From Nitrososphaerales archaeon TH5894 (GTDB taxonomy: Archaea; Thermoproteota; Nitrososphaeria; Nitrososphaerales; Nitrososphaeraceae): 5,433 bases of DNA. A program made the translations under genes and the position numbers. How positions within the stretch are numbered: the first letter of the stretch is position 1; every line of letters starts with the position of its first letter. The notes below the pieces were generated by a model, which did no database searches, was not told the origin of the DNA, and saw only the letters and a program-made list of their open reading frames with translations. The stretch covers positions 1 to 5,433 of the forward strand of contig JAATVK010000050.1 of the NCBI GenBank assembly GCA_014523485.1. Direction: 5' to 3'. Shown piece after piece: positions 1 through 4,977 of the stretch.

Positions 1-732
1 AATTCTGGAAGTACAATTAAGAATCTCTTGCTAAATATAAAACAGAGTTATTTTAAACCGGATATTATAGTAGTTGATGGTTTTTCTACTGATGATACAG
101 TTAAAATAACAAATAATGTGGGAGGAGTTAAGGTAATTCAACAATCTTTGAAAAAATATCCGGGTAAAGGAAACGCTATGAAAACGGGTTTAATGGAAGC
201 AATAAAGGTTAATACTCATTCTAATGACTTGGTCAATACTTACAGAGCTATACTGTTTTTGGATGCTGATATAAAAAATATTACGCCCGAGTGGATTGAT
301 GATTTGGCAAAGCCTGTACTGGAAGGAGGAGGATTTGATATGACTAGAGGATTCTATCAAAGACATCCTAGGGATGCTGCTGTGACAAAACTTATTGCAA
401 AACCTATGTTACGGATTTTCTTTCCTGAACTATCTCATTTTGAACAACCACTAAGCGGAGAGGTTTGCTCCAATATTTCGCTGTGGAAAAAAATGTTAAA
501 GAGTGGTCCTCCTGATGGATGGGGAATAGACGTTTGGTTTCTAATCGAAGCAATAGTTTCTGGTTCTAGAATTAAAGAAGTTTATCTTGGAAATAAAGAT
601 CATTCTTCTTTTGATGACTATAAAGATGATGTTGGAATATTAAGTAAAATGGCCGAGCAGGTTTCATTTACTATAATAAAAGAGGCAGTAAAATATAAGA
701 GATTTGAAACCTATAAAGATATAGAAATATGA
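1..732 (+). CDS. Glycosyltransferase, GT-A fold, glucosyl-3-phosphoglycerate synthase-like (GT81/GT2); 5' end missing
   Basis: The frame is open from base 1, so the gene starts upstream; 243 residues remain. The first residues (N-S-G-S-T-I) fit the start of a GT-A nucleotide-sugar domain, so probably only a few dozen residues are lost. Numbering from the window edge: D-G-F-S-T-D-D at about 26-32, G-K-G-N-A at 55-59, the metal/nucleotide-binding D-A-D at 88-90, G-F-Y at 117-119, Q-P-L-S-G-E at 149-154, G-W-G-I-D at 173-177 and a late His at 201. This series matches glucosyl-3-phosphoglycerate synthases (GpgS), where the DXD and a late His bind the metal. GpgS transfers glucose from NDP-glucose to 3-phosphoglycerate, making the precursor of the compatible solute glucosylglycerate. 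Donor and acceptor are inferred from family resemblance; another GT2 transferase (for example polyprenyl-phosphate or glycan related) is possible. The C-terminus is shorter than in mycobacterial enzymes. No signal peptide or membrane segment is visible. Confidence 0.85.
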   Translation, partial: NSGSTIKNLLLNIKQSYFKPDIIVVDGFSTDDTVKITNNVGGVKVIQQSLKKYPGKGNAMKTGLMEAIKVNTHSNDLVNTYRAILFLDADIKNITPEWIDDLAKPVLEGGGFDMTRGFYQRHPRDAAVTKLIAKPMLRIFFPELSHFEQPLSGEVCSNISLWKKMLKSGPPDGWGIDVWFLIEAIVSGSRIKEVYLGNKDHSSFDDYKDDVGILSKMAEQVSFTIIKEAVKYKRFETYKDIEI

Positions 733-929
733 ACTAAATAAAAATAATTATTAATTTAAAAGAGATAGAACACAATAATTCATTAATAGATTATAAAGCT
801 TGTAACCTCCAAAAATCTGATTACTATTTATTCTTTTAACAAAAATTTAGCATAATAACACCCAAGAATTGTAAAAAAGAAATTTTAGTATTTTGATATG
901 ATGTTCTAAAAATTTAAGGGTTAAAATGC

Positions 930-952
930 AAAATATACGACATCCTAATATA
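930..952 (+). promoter_or_regulatory. Putative archaeal promoter of the hsp20 gene
   Basis: Two TATA-like stretches lie before the hsp20 ATG at 978: AAAATATA at 930-937 and TAATATA at 946-952. The second is centred about 29 bp before the ATG, which would give a leaderless or nearly leaderless transcript; the first would give a leader of roughly 15 nt. No purine-rich ribosome-binding site precedes the ATG, which agrees with leaderless initiation. The choice between the boxes is a guess in such AT-rich DNA. Confidence 0.35.
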
Positions 953-977
953 GAACAAATGATTATTTAATGGTAAC

Positions 978-1643
978 ATGAGCTTTCCAAGCGATTATGA
1001 TCCATACAATTTCTTCAGAAATTTGTTTGGTGGCGGCGGAACACGTGGAAGACGTGAAGGAAAAGGTTTTGGTAGTGGTGGATGGAACTTTGATGACATG
1101 TTCAGAGAATTTGATGAAATGAGGAAAGAAGCAGAAAGAGCATTTTCTGAACAATTTAAGAATATTGAAAATAAAATACCAAAAGATCTAATTAAAGAAT
1201 ATGAAACACCAGAAGGTGGAAAAGTTAGACAAGTAGGTCCAATAGTATATGGATATTCCATGACCATAGGACCTGATGGAAAACCAAAAATAAGACAATT
1301 TGGTAACGTAAAATCTCCTATGGGTGGAATGGGATCCTTTGAACAACCATCACTTTCTGCAGAACGAGAACCATTAATAGATATTTCAACGACAGATAAT
1401 GAAGTAAAAATTGTAGCAGAGATGCCTGGAATAAGTAAAGACAAGATTAAAGTTAATGCCTATGACCAATATGTAGAAATTATAAGTGAAGATCCTAATA
1501 GGAAATATCACAAAAAAATAGAGGTTCCTGAAGATATTGATATAAATAGTGCAAAATCAAATTATAACAACGGAGTTCTTGAAATAAACTTCAAAAAGAA
1601 AGAACAACAAAAACCCCAAGGCAGACAAATAAATATAGAATAA
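978..1643 (+). CDS. hsp20: Small heat-shock protein, Hsp20/alpha-crystallin family (archaeal type)
   Basis: This 221-residue protein is an ATP-independent holdase that binds unfolding proteins in the cytoplasm, normally as a large oligomer. Residues 1-36 form an aromatic then Gly/Arg-rich head (G-G-G-G at 18-21). Residues 38-66 are charged and probably helical. Residues 68-110 form a block (E-Y-E-T-P-E-G-G, G-P-I-V-Y-G-Y, G-P-D-G-K-P) that I recognise from archaeal Hsp20 proteins. The alpha-crystallin domain covers about 131-207 and carries the signature A192...N-G-V-L at 198-201. The C-terminal tail ends in I218-N-I220, the I-X-I motif that docks into a neighbouring subunit and drives oligomer assembly. 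At 221 residues it is long for an sHSP because of the extra N-terminal region. ATG 978 is chosen because an in-frame TGA lies at 960-962 and no start codon comes between. It is transcribed alone, with its own promoter and terminator. Confidence 0.95.
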   Translation: MSFPSDYDPYNFFRNLFGGGGTRGRREGKGFGSGGWNFDDMFREFDEMRKEAERAFSEQFKNIENKIPKDLIKEYETPEGGKVRQVGPIVYGYSMTIGPDGKPKIRQFGNVKSPMGGMGSFEQPSLSAEREPLIDISTTDNEVKIVAEMPGISKDKIKVNAYDQYVEIISEDPNRKYHKKIEVPEDIDINSAKSNYNNGVLEINFKKKEQQKPQGRQINIE

Positions 1644-1644
1644 T

Positions 1645-1692
1645 TGAAGTTATTAATAAATTATTAACTGAAGTTATTAATAAATTATTAAC
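1645..1692 (+). repeat. Perfect 24-bp tandem duplication just after hsp20
   Basis: Bases 1645-1668 and 1669-1692 are identical and directly adjacent, beginning one base after the hsp20 stop codon region. Each unit starts with TGAAG and contains the dyad TTAATAA-A-TTATTAA (1653-1667 and 1677-1691), 7-bp arms around one base. The duplication leads straight into the oligo-T terminator, so it lies in the hsp20 3' UTR. It may be a replication-slippage duplication; a role in 3'-end formation or mRNA stability is conjecture. Confidence 0.9.
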
Positions 1693-1718
1693 CCTTTTTT
1701 TAACCTTTTTTTCTTTTT
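1693..1718 (+). terminator. Oligo-T terminator of hsp20 (archaeal type)
   Basis: Three T runs follow the duplication: seven T at 1695-1701, seven at 1706-1712 and five at 1714-1718, separated by short AACC and C interruptions. Archaeal RNA polymerase terminates at T-rich tracts on the non-template strand without needing a GC-rich hairpin. The position about 50-75 bp past the hsp20 stop fits a main and a backup termination site. Confidence 0.75.
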
Positions 1719-1775
1719 CTGATTCCAATAACAACTCTAAGTATTTATTTTTAAAACAAATTTATTATTCAAAAA

Positions 1776-1789
1776 ATTACTTAAGTAAT
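1776..1789. promoter_or_regulatory. Perfect 14-bp palindrome ATTACTTAAGTAAT
   Basis: The sequence ATTACTTAAGTAAT equals its own reverse complement across all 14 bases. It lies between the hsp20 terminator and the GH130 gene and abuts a longer inverted repeat at 1789-1821. A symmetric site of this size could bind a dimeric regulator, but it is about 230 bp before the GH130 start and no matching copy was seen elsewhere in the window. Confidence 0.4.
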
Positions 1790-1821
1790 GAATATTCTGA
1801 TGGTTAGTATCAGGATATTTA
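1789..1821 (+). other. Inverted repeat / potential hairpin, 13-bp stem and 7-nt loop
   Basis: Bases 1789-1801 can pair with 1809-1821 around the loop GGTTAGT (1802-1808). Eleven pairs are Watson-Crick and two are wobbles in a + strand RNA (T1796 with G1814, G1790 with T1820). On the - strand the same two positions would be A-C mismatches, so if it folds as RNA, a + strand transcript is favoured. No run of T follows, so it does not look like a terminator. Its function is unknown. Confidence 0.45.
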
Positions 1822-1853
1822 AATGGCCTTTAATATGACATCTACATACATGG

Positions 1854-1887
1854 ATACAATTTATTGTATTTGTATACAATAATACAA
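1854..1887. promoter_or_regulatory. Cluster of five TTGTAT/ATACAA half-sites (possible operator)
   Basis: Within 34 bp the hexamer TTGTAT or its complement occurs five times: ATACAA at 1854-1859, TTGTAT at 1864-1869, TTGTAT at 1870-1875, ATACAA at 1874-1879 and ATACAA at 1882-1887. They form the inverted repeat ATACAAT-TT-ATTGTAT (1854-1869) and the 10-bp palindrome TTGTATACAA (1870-1879). The two ATACAAT copies are 20 bp apart, about two DNA turns, as expected for side-by-side binding of dimers. The cluster is about 130 bp before the GH130 start. A regulator-binding role is inferred from geometry only. Confidence 0.4.
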
Positions 1888-1969
1888 GGTAAAAGAATTA
1901 TTTTACTGTCCAATTGAAAAAATGCGTTAGTAAATATACATACATTATTAAATACCTATATGAATGCAG

Positions 1970-1993
1970 TTTTTAAATAGTAATTAAATACTA
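1970..1993 (+). promoter_or_regulatory. Putative promoter of the GH130 gene
   Basis: TTAAATA at 1984-1990 is centred about 30 bp before the TTG start at 2018 and would place transcription initiation near 2013. A second A/T stretch, TTTTTAAATA (1970-1979), lies further up. The inverted repeat TAGTA-N6-TACTA (1978-1993) surrounds the nearer box, so a repressor bound there could block TBP; that is inference. The only possible ribosome-binding bases are a weak TAGG at 2008-2011. Confidence 0.35.
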
Positions 1994-2017
1994 CTTCAAA
2001 TAACAATTAGGCTGACA

Positions 2018-2995
2018 TTGAGTATATTCAAGAGATATTCAAAAAATCCTATTCTTACTCTCAAAAAAAATAATTGGTGGGAATCTAAGGCAGTCTTTAA
2101 TTGTACTGCATCTTATGACGGCACGAATGTTCATATGTTATACAGAGCAGTTGGAGAATATGATGATTATATTTCTAGAATAGGTTATGCAAGTAGCACT
2201 GACGGTTTTAATTTTATTAGACGTAATAATCCTGCAATTTTTCCTACGGAAGAATATGAACTATATGGAATGGAAGATCCACGTGCAACACAGATTGGCG
2301 ACAAAATTTTTATTACATATGTAGTTCTCTCCGATTATGTAAAAAGTCATCCTAAAGTTTTTTCTGCATTAGCGGTAACAAAAGACTATAATGAATTTAA
2401 TAAATTAGGTATAATCACTAAAAATTTTAATTATAACAAAGGGATAACATTCTTTCCTGGAAAATTTAAGTTAGACTACAATTTATCTAATAATAATAAT
2501 AATACTTATTATCTTATTTTACATAGACCTGATATTAGTACTGATCTTAATCTTAAAACAATAGGACGTGACATATGCTTAAGTATTACTAATTCAGTTT
2601 CTACGTTAAATAATTCTATATTACTTTTAAAGCCAGAACAAGCTTGGGAGAACCTCAAAATTGGGATAGGTCCCTCACCGATTAAAACAAGTAAAGGATG
2701 GCTCTTATTTTATCATGGTGTAAGCATGGATAGAATTTACCGTGTTGGGGCAGCACTTTTAGACCTTAAAGATCCTAGGCAAGTCATTGCAAGAACAAAA
2801 CAGCCTCTCTTAGGACCAGTAGAAAAGTACGAGAAAATAGGCGATGTTAATAATGTGGTTTTTCCAACTGGTGCAGTTGTAATTGATAAAATAATTTTGT
2901 TGTATTATGGAGGAGCAGATAAGGTATGTTGCATAGCTAGCGCCAATCTTAATGAAGTAATTGAATATATTATGAAAGATACAATTAGTGGTTAG
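2018..2995 (+). CDS. Glycoside hydrolase family 130 protein (beta-mannoside phosphorylase/hydrolase type)
   Basis: This 325-residue protein has the full motif set of GH130, five-bladed beta-propeller enzymes that mostly phosphorolyse beta-mannosides, releasing mannose 1-phosphate (some members hydrolyse instead). Visible are N-P-I-L at 10-13, E-S-K-A-V-F-N at 22-28, Y-R-A at 42-44, the G-M-E-D-P-R-A block at 84-90 whose Asp87 corresponds to the catalytic acid, H-R at 169-170, G-P-S-P at 218-221, Y-H-G at 232-234 with the His used for phosphate binding in phosphorylase members, F-P-T-G at 282-285 and Y-Y-G-G-A-D at 296-301. Retention of the His and Arg residues favours phosphorolysis; the sugar substrate cannot be read from sequence. 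No signal peptide is seen, so it is cytoplasmic. TTG 2018 is used because the preceding in-frame stop is at 1985-1987 and the first ATG (residue 40) would cut away conserved N-terminal motifs. Residues 157-162 hold an Asn-rich low-complexity insert. Confidence 0.9.
   Translation: MSIFKRYSKNPILTLKKNNWWESKAVFNCTASYDGTNVHMLYRAVGEYDDYISRIGYASSTDGFNFIRRNNPAIFPTEEYELYGMEDPRATQIGDKIFITYVVLSDYVKSHPKVFSALAVTKDYNEFNKLGIITKNFNYNKGITFFPGKFKLDYNLSNNNNNTYYLILHRPDISTDLNLKTIGRDICLSITNSVSTLNNSILLLKPEQAWENLKIGIGPSPIKTSKGWLLFYHGVSMDRIYRVGAALLDLKDPRQVIARTKQPLLGPVEKYEKIGDVNNVVFPTGAVVIDKIILLYYGGADKVCCIASANLNEVIEYIMKDTISG
2488..2504 (+). repeat. (TAA)n microsatellite inside the GH130 gene
   Basis: Five TAA units plus a partial one run through the GH130 reading frame as AAT codons and give a short Asn run at about residues 158-162. 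The run is a multiple of three in frame, so slippage by whole units changes loop length without breaking the gene. It lies between propeller motifs, where a surface loop is expected. Confidence 0.8.
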
Positions 2996-3172
2996 TGATG
3001 AATCTTATGTTCTTAGATCTTTACGGGATTGGATATACCTTAAGGTTAAATCATATATCATTTACAAGTTTTCATGTAATAATCATTTACCAAATTACAG
3101 ATCAATTCTAATGAAACTATTAATACTTTAAAAATAGAAGACTTAACTGTAAATTTTACAAAATTTATTTAA

Positions 3173-3254
3173 CGAAGATGTTGCAAACAACAATGCAAGT
3201 ACAATATACTTGCTAATTACTATACATCTTTGATAATAAAATGACAATTTTTTT
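3173..3254 (+). ncRNA. Candidate structured RNA element (nested stem-loop plus T tract)
   Basis: Bases 3173-3181 can pair with 3224-3232 (eight Watson-Crick pairs and one G-U), enclosing a second hairpin in which GCAAGTA (3195-3201) pairs with TACTTGC (3207-3213) around a five-base loop. Between the stems is an asymmetric internal loop of 13 and 10 bases. TTGCA at 3181-3185 could alternatively pair with TGCAA at 3194-3198, which excludes the inner hairpin. Seven T at 3248-3254 could terminate a + strand transcript. The outline (stem, large internal loop, upper stem) recalls an archaeal H/ACA guide RNA, but I see no K-turn and no convincing ACA box. Chance pairing in AT-rich DNA is a real alternative. 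Confidence 0.25.
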
Positions 3255-3515
3255 ATTGCAAAACTAGTAAATTGATCTCAACATAACAGAATATCTCTTG
3301 CGATATACAAAGTAAAACTGATGATGTAAAATAATTTGTACTAAACTAGAATTTTGTTATATTTAGATTAATGACATTAATATTAAATTGTATTATTTTA
3401 ATTCGATATAATTATTAATTATCATAGCTCTCAAATCCTATTATAAATATTTTTTATTCTTTTACTACTCGAGAAGTTTACTAATTGAATTTCTTGTTTT
3501 CAAAATATTTTAATG

Positions 3516-3531
3516 TTTAATCTATTTAATA
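3516..3531 (+). promoter_or_regulatory. Putative TATA region of pncB
   Basis: TTTAAT-type sequence at 3516-3531 (with a second copy TATTTAATA at 3523-3531) lies 20-33 bp before the TTG at 3549, which is the distance expected for a leaderless transcript. No Shine-Dalgarno-like bases occur before the TTG. The surrounding DNA is all AT-rich, so the exact box is uncertain. Confidence 0.3.
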
Positions 3532-3548
3532 TGATGGTATAAATAACT

Positions 3549-4922
3549 TTGTCTGAATTAGATCAATTTTACAATAATGCTTGTTTGAGTACTGACTTTT
3601 ATGAACTAACAATGGCAGCTGCATATTTTTCTGCAAATCAAAGTGACAAACTAGGTATTTTTGAAATGTTTGTAAGAACGCTTCCAAAAAATAGAAACTA
3701 TTTAGTGGCAGTAGGATTAAAACAGGTTATAGAATTTCTCTTAAATCTGAAATTTAATCCTGAACATATTATCTTTTTAAAAAGTAACGATATTTTCAAA
3801 AGAATAGATGATAAATTTTTTGATTTTCTTTTAAATTTAAAGTTTACCGGTAATATGTGGGCAGTACCTGAGGGATCTATAATTTTTGCCAATGAACCCA
3901 TATTACGAATAGAAGCCCCAATAGTGGAGGCACAACTAGTAGAAACTTTTATTTTATCCATAATAAATTTTCAAACTCTCATTGCTTCCAAGGCCTCACG
4001 AATAGTTAATGCTGCTGCGGGAATTCCAATAATAGAATTTGGATTTAGAAGAGCTCATGGACCACTTGCAGCATTTTTAGCAAGTAGATCAAGTTTCATA
4101 GCTGGATGCGCAGGAACATCCAACACATTAGCATCATACAAGTTTGGAATTCCATGCAGTGGAACCATGGCACATTCTTTTATTATGTCTTTTAATCAGG
4201 AAGAATTAGCATTTCAAGAATTTATAAAAATATTTCCTGATGGTTTTTTATTAATAGACACATATGATACTATTAAGGCAGTAAAAAAAATAGTTCAAAA
4301 TAAAATAAAATGTAAAGGATTAAGAATAGATAGTGGCGATCTTTTGAAATTGAGTAAAGATATAAGAAAATTACTTGATAAGGAAGGGTATAATTCGACT
4401 AAGATTATGGTAACAGGAGATTTAAATGAATATATAATAACAGATCTGAAAAACCAAAAAGCTCCAATAGATTGTTTTGGAGTAGGAACGGAGTTAACAA
4501 CGTCAAGAGACGAACCGAGTTTAAATGGAGTCTATAAATTGGTAGCTATTAAACAATATTCTAAAGCTACAAATAAATATAAAACTTTTTACAAGATGAA
4601 AACCTCAATTAATAAAATTTCTTATCCTTGCTCCAAACAAATATTCAGATTTGAAAAAAATAATTGTTTTATAAAAGATATACTTGCCTTAGAAGAAGAA
4701 AAAATAGAAAATGGAAATCCATTACTGCTTCAATATATAAAAGACGGTCAATTAATACAAAAATTGCCTAATTTGTTTGAAATTAAAAAATACCACCAAA
4801 AACAAATAGCGTTACTGCACGAAAGATTCAAAAAAATAAACCATATAGAAGTAAAATATCCTGTTTTCTTAAGCCCAAAGCTAACGAATATAATCAAGGA
4901 ATTAGACAAAGAACTGGTTTAG
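3549..4922 (+). CDS. pncB: Nicotinate phosphoribosyltransferase (NAPRT)
   Basis: This 457-residue enzyme joins nicotinate with PRPP, with ATP hydrolysis, to give nicotinate mononucleotide, the committed step of Preiss-Handler NAD salvage in the cytoplasm. Family motifs are intact from end to end: S-T-D-F-Y-E-L-T-M at 14-22, F-V-R-T-L-P at 41-46, R-N-Y-L-V-A at 49-54, F-G-F-R-R-A-H-G at 164-171, G-T-S-N at 189-192, S-G-T-M-A-H-S-F at 204-211 with His209 as the expected phosphorylated residue, D-T-Y-D at 237-240, R-I-D-S-G-D at 259-264 for the ribose-phosphate site, and F-G-V-G-T-E-L at 310-316. The C-terminal Y-P-V-x-L-S block is present, so the protein is complete and of normal length. TTG 3549 must be the start: an in-frame TAA lies at 3540-3542 and the first ATG (residue 22) would remove a conserved motif. 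One oddity is Y-P-C-S-K-Q at 359-364, where the family usually has P-G-x-K-Q. It sits 55 bp before a nicotinamidase gene, which supports the assignment. Confidence 0.95.
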   Translation: MSELDQFYNNACLSTDFYELTMAAAYFSANQSDKLGIFEMFVRTLPKNRNYLVAVGLKQVIEFLLNLKFNPEHIIFLKSNDIFKRIDDKFFDFLLNLKFTGNMWAVPEGSIIFANEPILRIEAPIVEAQLVETFILSIINFQTLIASKASRIVNAAAGIPIIEFGFRRAHGPLAAFLASRSSFIAGCAGTSNTLASYKFGIPCSGTMAHSFIMSFNQEELAFQEFIKIFPDGFLLIDTYDTIKAVKKIVQNKIKCKGLRIDSGDLLKLSKDIRKLLDKEGYNSTKIMVTGDLNEYIITDLKNQKAPIDCFGVGTELTTSRDEPSLNGVYKLVAIKQYSKATNKYKTFYKMKTSINKISYPCSKQIFRFEKNNCFIKDILALEEEKIENGNPLLLQYIKDGQLIQKLPNLFEIKKYHQKQIALLHERFKKINHIEVKYPVFLSPKLTNIIKELDKELV

Positions 4923-4938
4923 GCATAAACGACATATC

Positions 4939-4951
4939 GTATAAATATAAT
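4939..4951 (+). promoter_or_regulatory. TATA box of the nicotinamidase gene
   Basis: GTATAAATATAAT is the best archaeal TATA-box match in the window. Its TATAAATA core (4940-4947) is about 34 bp before the ATG at 4978, which predicts transcription starting near 4970 and a leader of under 10 nt. A GGAG at 4971-4974 is only three bases from the ATG, too close for a normal Shine-Dalgarno. This suggests pncA has its own promoter even though it lies only 55 bp after pncB. Confidence 0.55.
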
Positions 4952-4977
4952 TTTCTACTATAATAGAGTTGGAGTTT

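Larger units (their letters stand above)
2996..3548. other. 553-bp gene-free interval between GH130 and pncB
   Basis: I find no convincing protein gene, tRNA or rRNA in this AT-rich stretch. The longest + strand frame noticed is 37 codons (2998-3111), with no homology I recognise. The most structured part is a nested stem-loop at 3173-3232 followed by a T run at 3248-3254. The last 50 bp presumably contain the pncB promoter. The interval is long compared with the 55-bp gap that follows pncB. Confidence 0.6.

Noticed and set aside
926..970. 14-codon ATG frame before hsp20, with its TAA touching another ATG at 970-972
   Set aside because: It is too short to support, has no ribosome-binding site, and sits on the likely hsp20 promoter, so transcription probably starts after its ATG.
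733..977. Search for RNA genes or repeats between the transferase and hsp20
   Set aside because: Only short AT-rich self-complementary pieces were seen, with no tRNA-like cloverleaf, no strong T tract and no repeat; only the tentative hsp20 promoter was kept.
963..1444. Open frames on the - strand within hsp20 (963-1154 and 995-1444)
   Set aside because: They overlap a clear hsp20 gene, show no family motifs, and are complements of its Gly/Glu/Lys-rich codons.
2995..3001. GTGATGA, a perfect match to the box C motif of C/D guide RNAs
   Set aside because: No CTGA box D and no C'/D' boxes occur at suitable distance downstream; it is a chance match across the GH130 stop.
3377..3386. TTAATATTAA palindrome in the GH130-pncB gap
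   Set aside because: It is made only of A and T in very AT-rich DNA, where such palindromes are expected by chance.
3531..3542. ATG-ATG in frame just before pncB as an alternative start
   Set aside because: The frame hits TAA at 3540-3542, so these ATGs cannot start the gene.
3698..3961. 87-codon - strand frame inside pncB
   Set aside because: The + strand is unambiguously NAPRT here; the reverse frame is Ser/Lys/Ile-rich without recognisable motifs.
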